A stretch of DNA of 64,000 nucleotides from assembly GCF_024713945.1 (NCBI RefSeq), contig NC_134677.1:6637001-6701000 (forward strand), read 5' to 3'. Source of the stretch: Dermatophagoides farinae (taxonomy: Eukaryota > Arthropoda > Arachnida > Sarcoptiformes > Pyroglyphidae). A model generated the notes under the pieces. The model was not told the DNA's origin. It did no database searches and worked only from the letters and a program-made list of their open reading frames with translations. Within the stretch, counting starts at the first letter, position 1; the number at the start of each line of letters is the position of its first letter. Below, piece after piece: positions 27,664 through 40,600 of the stretch. The position numbers and the translations under genes are program-made.

Positions 27664-28760
27664 ATGAATTATTTACAAGCAAAATTCATCATAATTTTAT
27701 CTTGTTCTATGACCATTATGGCTATGAATAATAAATATTCTAAAGAAGCTAATAATGATGGTTATAGATCAGATAAACCATTTCGAATGCAAAAATTGAA
27801 TATTCTTTGGAATCAAGCTAATCAAGTAAGTTTTAACAAATAATAATGATTTTAAATTTATTATAATTTAAAATTTTTTAGAAACTTGAAACGATAGAAT
27901 TATCAAAACTTATGGATGATCTGAAACATCAGGATATATCGGAAATAGAATTGAAAAAAATAAAAGCAGAAAATCGAGATCCAGATGGAATAAAGGAGGC
28001 CGAAGTTCGACGTCAATTGCGAATGATTTTGAACAAATATGGTCTGGAAACCGATTCCATGTCGATAAATGACACTACTACATCATCTACTGTAGAAAAT
28101 AAACAAGTGTTTTCAGATAAAAAACTCGAAGATCTTTGGAAAAAAGTTCACAAATTGGATCTGAATGAACAAGAATTGACAATTCTGAAAGAAGAATTGA
28201 AAAGTTTTGAAAATCAATTACATGAATATCATCGACTAATCGACCAGAATCTTGAAAAACGAGAAAATCATTTATACCATGACGATGTCCTCGATAATCA
28301 TATTGATCCAATGAATCCAATTGCCAGGCAATCTCAAAATGAAGAAATGAATGAAAAAATTCAGCAAAAACATTTAGAACTCAAAGAGGAATATAAACGT
28401 ATTAGCAACATGGTTTATGATAAAGATATCAAATTCAAAGGAGAATTTGATGAAATACAAGCTGCCAAATTATGGCAATTGGCTCTTAAATCCGAATTCA
28501 ATACAAATGAATTAACTGAATTGAAAGAAAAATTGTTACATTTTCAAAATCGAATCAAAAAATTAAACTATTTTTCCGGTCAACTACAAACGCGCAATCT
28601 TAAAAAACAAAACAAAAATGTCGATGAAAGGGATGAAAATTCTTCCGAAAAAAATCTAGACAAACATATCGAAAATCGAGTGAAAGAATTGGATGGTCAT
28701 GTTAAAAAATTGCATCAACAACTGGAGGAAACAATTCTGAATAAACATTCCGAATTATAA
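27664..28760 (+). CDS. LRPAP1: RAP, LDL-receptor-family chaperone (alpha-2-macroglobulin receptor-associated protein)
   Basis: ER-resident chaperone that blocks premature ligand binding to LDL-receptor-family proteins. Exons 27664-27825 and 27882-28760 give 346 residues. A signal peptide (about 1-20) is followed by the RAP start KYSKEAN, then domain 1 (FRMQKLNILWNQANQ; RRQLRMILNKYGLE), domain 2 (KLEDLWKKVHKLDLNEQEL; LHEYHRLIDQN) and domain 3 (AAKLWQLALKSEFNTNELTE; HFQNRIKKLNYFSGQL). All three are Lys-rich helical bundles as in the family. The protein ends HSEL, a KDEL-type ER-retrieval signal corresponding to HNEL of vertebrate RAP. It lies 316 bp downstream of DNAJC16 on the same strand. Confidence 0.95.
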
Positions 28761-29303
28761 TCATCAGAAATCTAAAATCAAAGTCATTGAATGTGTTGAT
28801 TAATGTGTTAATTAATATTTTTTTTCTATGTATTTCTTATTGGTAAAATTTTTTTTTCAAAAATAAAATATATTCGAACCATTTCGCAATTATATCAATA
28901 TGAAAATTAATCCAGTCACCGGCTAAAATGAAAATATATTATTTGTACTGACATTTTTGGACATTACAAATCTTTTGAAAACTCAGCATCAGTCACAATA
29001 CATAACTAAATGGATTCTTTTTTCATTCAAACAATGCTTCTACTACATTTATTGTGTATCATGTTTTAATTCTACTACTTTTAACTGAAAAGTATAAATA
29101 TAGGTAAAGATTATAATTGTGACTGTAATGGGTAACAAAAAAGCCTCTTGTTTATTCGTTGCTTTTCAACAATGACCAATAAGCATTGTGATTGTGCTTT
29201 TTGATGGTTAGTGGAAGTACATTTTTCTTTTGTCAACACCTTTCACCAAATTCGTTTTTTGCTGATTTTTTATTTTCATCGATTAAAATCATCGTGTCCA
29301 GTA
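28761..29303. other. Intergenic spacer between RAP and the LEM gene
   Basis: 543 bp. AATAAAATA near 28863 probably serves the RAP message. The rest should hold the promoter and 5' UTR of the LEM gene; no gene is visible. Confidence 0.5.
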
Positions 29304-31829
29304 ATGGCCAACGAACTACCACCATCAATTGATATGAATATATCCGACGAAGAGATTCGCCGTCGGCTTATCAATGATCACAATGTTCAATGTGGTCCGG
29401 TAACAACACAAACCCGACGTATTCTTTTGAAAATGCTTATAAAATTAGAGAATGAGAGGTCCACCAATAATTCGAATGAAACAAATGGTACATTCAATAA
29501 TGGTTCAATGAACGATGATCAACATGAATATTCGGGCATCATGAATGGTGACAATCATCGTAATGATCATGTTCGAGATGTTTCAAATATTCGCGATGAA
29601 GACATTTCTTCAGTTGAAACCATTCGACCGACTATGGAAATTAGAAGATCGACAACACGAAAACAATCTCCTCAACCTAATTCACCACGACGACAAATAA
29701 TCAGTGACGAAGAGATTGAAGCCATCGAAACATTCAAGGTAATGATTACATCATTCATTGGTGAGACCCTAATTAAAAGTTAATTTTTTATTTCTATTCA
29801 ATAGGAAGTACAGAAAACTTTAAAACAGCCATCCTTAAATAAGAAATCTACAAAAAGTTTTGGAATTTCACACTCTACAAATTCTAGCCTAAATGACCTC
29901 TCCTCTGAAAGTTCGGATGACAATGATGATACAAATGAAATGGTCAAGCCTACTCTAAATACTCCGAATTCATATAAAATTTCTGGTATCACAATGCCTA
30001 GAGTAACAGAGAATCAAACCTATCGACCGATTTCAAGTTTAAGTCGAGCACCAATTCGTCGTTCAACCGTCACAACCAAATCAACCTTATTCGACATTCA
30101 TAAAAGTAATACATCATTGTTAAACTATAGCGACAGCGAATCTGATACAGAACAATCATACAAAAAAGATAAGATATGTCAAGTGTTGTTGAATCATCGT
30201 CCAGGATTGGGACGTGCCCGACATACTGCAAACAAACGTTCATTCACATGGGTATTCACATCATTGTTCCAGAACATGAAACGTAAATTGTGGCCATCTC
30301 AAAAAAAAGACGTTACGGCGAATTTTTCAACATCATCTAATTACATCTCTTGGGCTTTATTGATGTTTGTTATCATCTTTTTTGTTGTTATTTTCTCCAT
30401 TTATTTCTACTCAAAATTCACCCACACTTCAAGATATAATTTGGATTTGACCGATTATGCATTCATCGAAGACAAAAGTAAATTATTGGCGCCTATTTGT
30501 AATCAAAACGATGACGATCCTAAAGTAAATTGCCTATCGTATGAAAGTGATAAAAAGCCCGCATTAAATATAATCAAAGAAATCAAAAGCTTTATTGACA
30601 AACATGTTTATGAGTCTTATTGTGAATCATCATCAAACAAAAGAGTCCTGCCAGAAATAACCAGTTTCACATTCAAGAAAAGTGATTTTGAAAAAGATAT
30701 ACAAACAAAGATTGACTCGTTGTCTTCATCGATTCCACGTGATGAAAGTCAGCGTCAAATGAATGCAAAAGAGTTGTTCACGTATGATATGTCCAATGCA
30801 TTCAAATTGATCAAACTTAATACGGCATGGAACATCCAAGTTGACGATCATTTCCCGTTCGAACTAAAATTGATGCCAAATTATAATGTAAATTTGCCAA
30901 TTCAATGTTCATTAAAATTTTTCTGGAACTCGAACTTTTGGATCATAATTTCAACATTGGCTACTAGTTTATTTGGCGCCATATTTCTTCTCTATTATCG
31001 TTATAGCAAAAATCTTGAACTTCAAGAACAAGAACTCGTGTACGATTTGATTGAAAAATCTGTAGAACTATTGCAATCACCAGACGAGCCACAATCAATG
31101 CCTGTGTTACATATCCGTGACACGTTATTATCGCCAGCTGAAAAGAAAAGCTCTAAATATAAACGAGTTTGGGATAAAGTTGTAAAGCAAATTGAAAATT
31201 CGGATTCTCGCGTCAAAGTTGTGTTCAAGGAAATCGATGGTGAAGAATTCAAAGCGTGGAAATGGATTGCGACAACCAATAGTCCGTATGTTACTGATAG
31301 TGAAAATGACGGCGACTTTCCGGCTCCTGCTTCTTCACAAACACAGAAAATTGGTGGCGTTGAATGGCAAGGACAAGCGTTTGCTTTCTCCAACAATAAA
31401 GCTAATCAATCGTCGAATAATGAATCCATGGAACTATCACATTTTCCCGATATTAATCGAAACAAAAATTTTCAGGCATTGACCCGTTTTTTGAAGATTA
31501 GAAACATTTTCGAAAAAGAAGCTCAATACGTCGATTCGAATTGGAGCAAAAAAGTTAAGAATACCATATTGGAAAAAACGGCTACTACTTCTGAAAATGG
31601 TCAACATGATATTGTTCACATTGAAATCGATGATAGTACCAATGAAGGTTTGGTATTTCTTAAATGTGGCTCAATGATTGGAGCTACAAATGCTTTCCAT
31701 GCATTACATGGATGGTGGTGCGAAAAGAAATTGGTCAGTGTAAAATTCCTTAAAGAAGATCGATACTATCAACGATTTCCTCATGCCCGATATATGGATA
31801 CGCCATTACAAATCACATCAATTGAATGA
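29304..31829 (+). CDS. LEMD3: Inner nuclear membrane LEM-domain protein, MAN1/LEMD3 type
   Basis: MAN1 proteins anchor chromatin through BAF at the inner nuclear membrane and restrain Smad signalling. Exons 29304-29738 and 29805-31829 give 819 residues. The N-terminus is a LEM-like domain (about residues 6-50: ISDEEIRRRLINDHNVQCGP, TRRILLKMLIKLE). After a Ser/Asp-rich nucleoplasmic linker come transmembrane segment 1 (about 326-346), a lumenal MSC region with Cys pairs, transmembrane segment 2 (about 523-543) and a winged-helix-like stretch. The end (about 690-815) resembles the RRM/UHM fold of MAN1, including HIEIDDSTNEGLVFLKCGS and FHALHGWWCEKKLVSVKFL. The RRM favours LEMD3 over LEMD2. The start at 29304 is the Met of the LEM domain. 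Confidence 0.92.
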
Positions 31830-33635
31830 ATATACGACCACGATAAAGGATTTTGACGATTAAACATCAGGTGTAATAATCCACATAAATTCTCCTTTTT
31901 ATTATACCCATCATCAGTTGGCTTAGCTGTTTCTTCTTGAACACAATCATTATATTCACTTTAATCTTAATAAATATTTTTGAAAATGTGTAAATGTATT
32001 TGGTATGTTTGATGCAAATGAGTATTAATTTGGATTTCATTTTAAGTCTATTACATAACCACAAGGAAGAATGATAAAGCGCAAGCGTGTATTGAGTGCA
32101 TGACCGAAGAAATTCTCAATCGACAGATCGAGAATAAAGATACGACAAATTCATCGTAGGAGGATTGAGATCGATGTTCTTGGTTTTTTTGTGTGTGTGT
32201 GTGTGTGTTCGGAAATTATAAATTGATGTAATGCACATTCAATATTATATGCTATTACCAATGATGACGGCATTTATTGGTAGTTGTTATGGCTTCAGTG
32301 ATTCATGCGCACCTCACGACCTGATGCTTATACGAACATTGGATTGCTACAATTTGCCGAAAGATGCAGACATCATCATCGATTCTGTGATGTAGGCAAT
32401 TTTGTTCGTCGACCATTATCATCTCAACCAGTCGACGAAGCTAAACCAAACCAGATTAGATAGACGATGATGGAGATAGCGACCTTTACATTAATATACA
32501 AATATATAAATGCACATATAAATACAACCCGGACCGAGGAACTTGCTTGTCTCTATACACTAATACTAGAAATATATATAAATACGAACACACACACATG
32601 CCATCAATGGTGTGTGTGTGTGTGTGCATATGTCGAAGTATTTTCTGCTTCCACCATCTTCATTCATCATCGAAGTAGAAGTGGTATTCGCACGATATTC
32701 ATTGACGAATATTATATGTGGTGGTGTGTGTGTTCCAAAAAAAAAAAAAAAAAAATCAACCAAAAAATATCGTTCGGCCACTAACCGCCATAAAGATATG
32801 AGTGTTTGGTATGTTGCTTATACACCGATGTTGCCGAAGATTCTTTACGTGTGTGTGTGTGTGTGTGTGTTTGTATGTCTCCAAAAATATCAGACGAAAG
32901 CTAGAAATGGTTTCTCTTTCTCACTATGAACTTTTTTTTTTTGGCTCGGGCTCTGAGCTCCAAGTATGTGTGTATTTTTTTTGTTGTTGTTGTTACTGCT
33001 GTTGTCATTATGAAGAAATATACAAGAATTCATTCACAAAGATGTTGATGATGTTGATTGTATTGTTATTTGTTGGCCTATTCAGCCAACAATTCAATGA
33101 TAAGAGATCATAGATGAACAAGAAAAAAAAACACCGAAAAAGAGAGAAACTCGAAAAATTTTGAAGCCAAGTCTTTAACCACCTTTACCATCATCATCAT
33201 CCGTTTTTACTCTTTTTTTTCATTTCGTTCTTATTTTCTCGTGTGTGTGTGTATAATGCACGTTTGGATTGATTGTGTTTAGATTTTTTTTTTTGCATCT
33301 CGCCCATTCTTTTGTTCAATAAAGTGTAATGTCAAATTCAATGTTTTTTAAATGTGAATCGATCATCATCATTTTGAAGATTCATGTCTTCCTCTATATG
33401 ACCCCCTTGTGAGAATTTTGTTTTTCTCTGCATTAATCAGTCTTGTTTGGTTTATTGAATAAATGAATGAATGAATGGATGGCTGAATGTTCTTGTTCTC
33501 TCATGTTGATCAAAGCAAAAAAAAATAATTCAATTTTCCCGGCTCGTTTATTCATTCACATTTATACAATTTGTTTATTTATTTGTGTGTTTGATGATTT
33601 GATATCGAAATTCAATTCATTCATTGATGAACAAT

Positions 33636-33672
33636 CTATCAATCAATCAATCAATCAAACAAACAAACAAAC
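33636..33672. repeat. Compound tetranucleotide repeat (ATCA)n(AACA)n
   Basis: About four ATCA-type units run directly into about four AACA-type units, ending before CGATCG. Confidence 0.85.
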
Positions 33673-34500
33673 GATCGTTTATTATCACCAACATAAATAT
33701 CACATCATTCCAAATATTATTCTATTATTCTATTCTTGATTTTATAAATATTTGGCTATTTGTTTCATAAATTTTTCTTATATTTGAAATATATAATGTT
33801 TGTTATTACAACAACAATATCATTTAATCAACATCAATATTATATATTCCAAAATCGTTAAATCCACCCATCATTGGTTAGAATCATCAAATTATTAAAT
33901 TCTTCTTCGTTATCATCATCTTCTTTATTTCTTATCATCATTGTCATTGTGTTTACTAATAATAATAATAATACATCACTATATTCATTTACGTGATTAG
34001 AAAACTCAATTCGAACACATCGATTCTATCCATTATTTGTTGAATTCTATATCGTCTTTGCCATTATTATTATCATTATCATTATTATCGTTGTTGTTGT
34101 TTTATTGTTGGACAATTGTTTGTTTTTTTTTGCTTTGTTTTTTCCAATTGGCCAATCTAATGTTATGACCACTACGAAAAAAAAATGATGATTATTCTTA
34201 TAAATTTATTCACAAATTTCTCCCGATAATATAATATAATATTCCATTCTCAAAAGTGTTTTTCGAACCACCAAAGCAATATTTCTTTTCAAATACTTTT
34301 ATTTCGACATCGATTCTACTTCCTTTTCTGGTTTTCATCATCATCAAAAAAAAAAAAAAAGAAAACGCCAACACTCAATATTCCCACCACCATCACCCCT
34401 CCATTATCCCATTGTCCCAAAATACGATAAAAATTTCTTGCCATTCTTAAATTCTGTGTTATATTATAATAGCAAACGAAAAAAAAGAATAATTTTTTTT

Positions 34501-34550
34501 TTACATCATTCCAAGTGTCTTCCAAATTCTATTTTCATTCAAATCATCAG
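34501..34550 (+). other. Possible 5' non-coding exon end (strong donor)
   Basis: ATCATCAG|GTAAGT at 34550/34551 is a full-consensus donor with no coding frame upstream. It could join to the acceptor TTTGATTTCAG at about 37549 or AATTCCAG at about 37639, just before the ATG at 37666. Inference from splice consensus and position only. Confidence 0.3.
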
Positions 34551-37500
34551 GTAAGTTATTGTTTTTTTTTTCATTGAACAAAAAAAAACTCACTCAAATA
34601 ACAATACAGACAAAGCTCTCGTCTTATCTATTTCAATGTGATAAATTCGTATCTATTATAACTTCCGATCAAGAAAAAAAAGAGCTTTCTTCGAAGCAAA
34701 AAAAAAAAAATAAATTGTGAAAAAGGTTTCTTTGTATACAATGACATTATGATCGTAAATACAAAGTACAAATCAAGAATGTATATACACATGAAACATG
34801 ATCATGTTAGCAGCGTGTAAATAAAACCACAAAATGAAAAGAAAGAAAGAAAAAAAAATTTTTTTTTTTATTTTTTCTTGTCGGCGAATAATAATAATAA
34901 CAATAAAAGCCATTTGATCAAAATTTCTTTTGTCGTCATTTTTTGAACGCATGAAAAAAAAAACATCAAACAAAACCATTGTTTTTTTTCCATTTGACTG
35001 ACGGATATGCCGATGTATGATGTATCCAAAAAAAATAGACAAATGAGACAGATTTTTTTTATATATAAAAAAAATAACAATTTCTATGATGATCATGAAA
35101 TTCAATAATCGAAACAGAATTGCGTGATCAGTTAAATGAGAGAAAAAAAAACACAAAATGTTGTTTTTTCCATTATCCATTATCATCATTATTATATATC
35201 TCGCAAATATATTCAGGCTGTCCATGATGTGGTTGTTTTTTTTTGTTGAATTATTTTTTTTCAATTCTCTATTTAGCATGTTAAATTTGTTCATCATTCC
35301 AGAAATGTGTTTTCTGCGTTGCAATGTCAGTGTTTTGGTTTGTTTTTTTTTTAAATATTACTATTACTGCCGTTAGTTGTTGTTGTCTGTGTAATTATTT
35401 TTCGTGCGAATCATATATTCATTCATTCATTAAGTCCGCATCATCATCATCAATGGTTATTTTTTTAGCTTAATCATAATGATGATAATAATGATTACGA
35501 TATGAATGAACAAAACAAAATAATACGAATCAATTGGCAAAAAGTTGTGTTCGTACACCTTTATAATGGGGCGGAATTGAATGAATGAATGAAAAAAACG
35601 AGAAACACCTGCCGCCTCAAACAGACAAAAAAAATCGTAACCCGTTTATTTTCACATTTAAATTCAACGAAAAAAAAAATCAGACTAAAACATATGACGA
35701 TAAAAGAGATTCGAAAGAAAGAAAAAAATTTACTCACTTTTTTTATTCGCCATATTTTCAAATATTTTTTTTCTGGCTGGATTTTTGGCACCAATTTAAA
35801 ATTATTATTATTTCCTTTTCTTTCTCATCTTAGTCAATTTATTCAGAAATGAGAAATGTTGTCATTTTCAAATCTCTCCAACAAACACGGTCATGTGCCG
35901 TTAAATTCTCTTTACATTTCATTTCATTCAGTATTGAATTCAATACAATTCAATCATTCAAACTTCATTCAGGTGATGTTTCTGAAAAAGAAAGAAAAAA
36001 ATTTTTTTTTTGTTGCACAATACACATATATAACATATCATTTTCTAAATGATAAAATTCGAGACTGGAAAAAAAATCTATCACGCCACCACAATAGATA
36101 TATTAAAATAAATAAATAACTGAAATAGATAATGTGAATGAATGAAATACTGACTGTCCACCTTGAATGACATTAATCAATGTGGTTTCGCCATGCATGT
36201 ATGGACACATTTGTCATCTGAATAATGAACAACAAAATTATTATTAAACAGATGTCGTATTTTGTCAAAAAGAAAAAAAAATTTTTAGATTTTTTTTCCC
36301 TTTTTACTATTATATTTATATATGATGATTAAAGTAGAAAAGTGTTTATTTGTAAATGTTTATTACAATACTAATTTGATGTCTACCGGTTTCCGGTGGT
36401 CATTGTATAAATGAAACAAAATATGACCGGAAACTTTTGTTTTATTTGTTTCTATTCGAATGAATGCATTCCATTTGTTCATTCATTCATTCATTCGATC
36501 ACCTTTTTCTTAAATATAAATGTTATTACAATTTTCAATTTACCTCTAGTTATATTTTGATCATCATTAGTCAATCATTCCTTTTCTTTCATTTTTGATC
36601 CAATTTTTCCATTTATACCGTGAAAAACAAAAATGACAACAACAAAAATGCGAATCTTAATGAAAAAAGATTCAACAAAGTAGATCATCATCAATCTGTT
36701 TATTACACATTCAAACTGTGAAAATGATTATCATCATATAGAAACAAACGATTCATTCAACTTGTTGATCGTTCTCTTTTCATTTTGTTTCAATATTCAA
36801 TATATAGTGTGTCAGAAAAGTATTAGAGGTTATATAATATTTTCTTTTTCTTTCGAAAATATTACCTCGACTATAGGACTATTGATTAGTTTTTTTTCCA
36901 TTACATTATTACCGTTACCAAAAAAAAAATTGATAGCATAGCAATTTTACATATAAAAATAACCTTTGCCGGCAAATACACTGTAAATTTTTTTTTCGTT
37001 TTTTTTTCTAAATTTTCTAAATGAGTACATTTGCATGTGCGCTCACTTTTTTTTCAATCGATGCTTCGATATTCAAGACAATAGAATCGATTAAATAGTT
37101 TGAAAAGTTTTTTTTTCTCTTATGTGCTAAATTTCAATTTTTTCAGTGTTCATCATTTTCAATCATTCAATGTACTTTCATTTACCATTCTGAATTCCAT
37201 GATAATTTATAAATTAGAACGAAGAAAGAGTGATCACACACACACACAAAAATTAAAAAAAAAAGAAGAGTCAGCCTATGATCCGATCGGACATCATTTG
37301 AAAAATGTGGGACAACCAATTTACAATTTTCAAAAAAGAGAAAGCGTGAAATTTGATTTCATATCATCGTCCGAAAATAGTTCAATTTAGATATCCGTCT
37401 GATGATCATCATTAGAAATTACCTGTCATCATTATCGAAATTATATCACATGCTTTGTAGGGCTTTCGTTTGTTGGTGTGCGTGTGAGTGATTGAGTGAT

Positions 37501-37665
37501 GCAGTTTTCAATAGTAATTAAATATTTTCTTTTTCTGTTTGATTTCAGGTTTTTTTCCGACGAAAATTTTCCCTTGGTCATGACATCGTAGTTGGCCTAA
37601 AATAATATATGTCAAAAGTTGTGTGAATATAATTCCAGGAATGAATTGATCATCATCAGAAAACG

Positions 37666-40600
37666 ATGACTGATCATCCATGTCATAGCAACAATTTGAC
37701 ATCATCTTCAACAACATCTTTGACAACAACAAATCAATGTGAAAATAATGAAACGAATGGCCAACAACGTTGTTGCCAATCAAAAAATAATAATTGTAAC
37801 GATAATGAATTGACCATTATTGAAATCAATTCAAAACAGCAAACTACAAAAATGTCTTGCTCACAGAAAAATAGTGAAAATAGTGATGATCAAAGTGATC
37901 ATTCGGTTACGACAACGACATCATCATCAACGAGCTCATCTACCAAAAATACAACATTATCAACTTCGGGTATCGATGTCAAAAGTGATTTAAGTGATGG
38001 TAAAAGATCACTCAAATCACTTCTAAAAAAGAAAATTGATCCAACACAAGATTTTATCAAATCACATAATAAACGAGTGAAATTTAGCGAAACGATGCAG
38101 GTGTTTTGCTATGAAATGCCAGATAATCAAATGCCACAGATTATAGCACTAAAACCAGATGTGAATTTAATGGAATTTCAATCGTTTATGTATGATCCTC
38201 CAGCTGAATATCAAGATTTGCTGACATTCGAACCACCGCCCGATTATAGGGATTTCATTGCCAATTCATTAAACGTATTTCGTAATGAAGTCACTTTTGA
38301 TTTTATTGACGACGATGATGATAGTGAAAATGATTCCAAAGACAGCATTAGAAATTCGGAAATTTATTCTGGGAATAAATTGAATAATCATGCATTTGAT
38401 CAGAATCAAAATTCTAAATGGCAATCGATGATATTGAATAATAATCTTGATAGTTTAGAAGAAGAACAAATTATTGGTGTACTAAAAGAGGATGATATTC
38501 TTCAAGCTATCGGCAGTCAAGTAACATTACCCGAATCTCAATCTAATAATGGTTCGCGGCCAACAAATGGCAATGATGAAGAAAATGAATTCGATACAGT
38601 CAATAATTATGAAGAAAATCTCAGTTCGGCAGATTTTCCTGTTCATCATCTCAATTCATATTTTCTTGATTCAGCAGGCAATATTAATGAAGATGATGAT
38701 GAAGTTTGTTGCGTTGATTCTAGTCCCAATGGATCTCTACAGGATCTTGCCAGTGATTCGAGTATTACCTCACAAGATACTATAATTTTGATTAATCAAA
38801 ACAAAACTTTTCATCTTGAATCAGTCAAACAAACACCACCGAACGATAACTCCATTACAAATAATGAAAACATTTATGAAAATTTACAGCCTTGTCACAG
38901 AGAGATCAGCGTAATCACCCAGATGGTCAACTGTGGTGCTTCACCGTTATCTTCTACTGTTACAACAAATAACAACAGTTCATCATCTGGTTCAGATTCT
39001 CAAGATTCGGTAAAAAATCAAAATAACAGCAAAAATAATAATTTAATCAATGAAGCATTATATGAAAACACGGGCGAATTGCTTTCGAACAAAATAAATG
39101 GCAATTCATTGGTTGCAAATCAAGTAAAGAATTTCGAAAATCGTTTAAGTACATCAAGTTCAGAAGATAGTAAAAACAGTGATAATGAATTTTCCAATAG
39201 TACAAGTAACAACAATAACAATAATAATAATAATAATGATAATGATAATCAAACCATAAATGCAACGCCTTCGACAACAACAGAAAATAGACAACAGAAT
39301 TTCAAACAAAATATTTTGTTCTACGAAAAAATAATGGAACAACAGCAACAACAAAATCTTCCAAACTATAATAACAAAAACCAAACATTTAATCAAAATG
39401 AAGTTGCCAATTCTGTTACAGTAAACATGCAAGTCAATGCACCACCAATGACAGCCGGCAACAAATTTATTGGTATTACTAATGGCGGTGGTCCGATTCT
39501 GCAGCAACAGCATGCCGTTATATCATCAAACAATTTGATGCCTCTGCCCTGTTATGCCATATTAGAAACGAATCGAACATCATCATCATCATCGTTGTCG
39601 AGCGCATCATCATCATCGTCATCATTGGTGCCACCAACGGTTTCATGTCCTACAGCTCAACAAAATTCTCAAACATTACCATTGTTGATATCCACTTCGG
39701 CCAACATTCAACAGATCAAATCACAAACATCGCCCAACTCAAATTCTCCAGTTTCTTCGTCATCATCATCATCCACAACCAATTTAATGAATCACGAACA
39801 GTTTGGAACTGTTTCAAAAAATTCCAATTCGCCAAATCCATCATCAACAACAGTCCAGCAGATTCATATTTCGATTCCAGATAACAATAAAAGTTCTAAT
39901 AGTGTTAATTTTTCTCCAAACGAATCTAATGTAAACATGAACGCTACTTATTCGAACATATCCGGTCACCCTGTTGATCATGCCAACAATGTTTCTCCAC
40001 GTATGGCCACCGGCCAGCAGCATATTTGCATTGTCAACAATCCAGGAACAACAACATTACGACCGGGTCAAGTCATCTATCGTTATCCATATGCAGTGAT
40101 CCAACCAGGAATGAACGGAGTGAGCACTATTCGTCCTGTTCAATATATTGTTCAAGCTGCTCCAACATCTGCAAATACTGCGAATGGAGGAACCAATAGC
40201 ACAGCATCGATCATTTATAATCCAAAGTTGTTAGTCAGTAATCAATTAGGCAGTTATACGATCTCATCGGTACAGCCACCACCGCCGTCATCATCGAATG
40301 TTTCTGGTTCCTCACCATCCGGTTCATCCACAACATCATCATCATCATCCGCATCATCAATGGTAACAAATTCATCATCTCTATCTAACAACAATACCAA
40401 CCAAACAATCAACGTCATACCAAAACCAACAACAGCAACTATCATACAGCAAGCTCAAATAGTCGTACCGAATTCATCTATAGATGCTACACAACCCAAT
40501 ACCGTACCTGTTCGTCGTATAATTGTACCACAAGGTGCGACTTTATTGGCACCACGAATCATGCAACTACATCATCCTCAACATAAACAACCTCCAGTTC

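Larger units (their letters stand above)
31830..37665. other. Large non-coding region upstream of the 1406-residue protein gene
   Basis: 5.8 kb without a supportable coding exon. It carries TG/CA runs (about 32188-32210, 32608-32626, 32850-32872), a tetranucleotide ATCA/AACA tract (about 33636-33672), many A/T homopolymers and a hairpin at 36389-36434. A strong splice donor at 34551 and acceptors at about 37550 and 37640 suggest that 5' UTR exons and a long 5' intron of the downstream gene lie here. 32060-32470 is less repetitive than its surroundings. Confidence 0.45.

Noticed and set aside
29211-29303. Extension of the LEM protein upstream to 29211
   Set aside because: The codon there is GTG, and the conserved LEM domain begins at the ATG at 29304.
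31022-31619. Antisense frames within the LEM gene, and similar frames over other exons
   Set aside because: They are shadows of strongly supported coding exons on the other strand.
34773-35324. 183-codon minus-strand frame
   Set aside because: Ile/Lys/Phe-rich translation of A/T homopolymers, with no motif or splice context.
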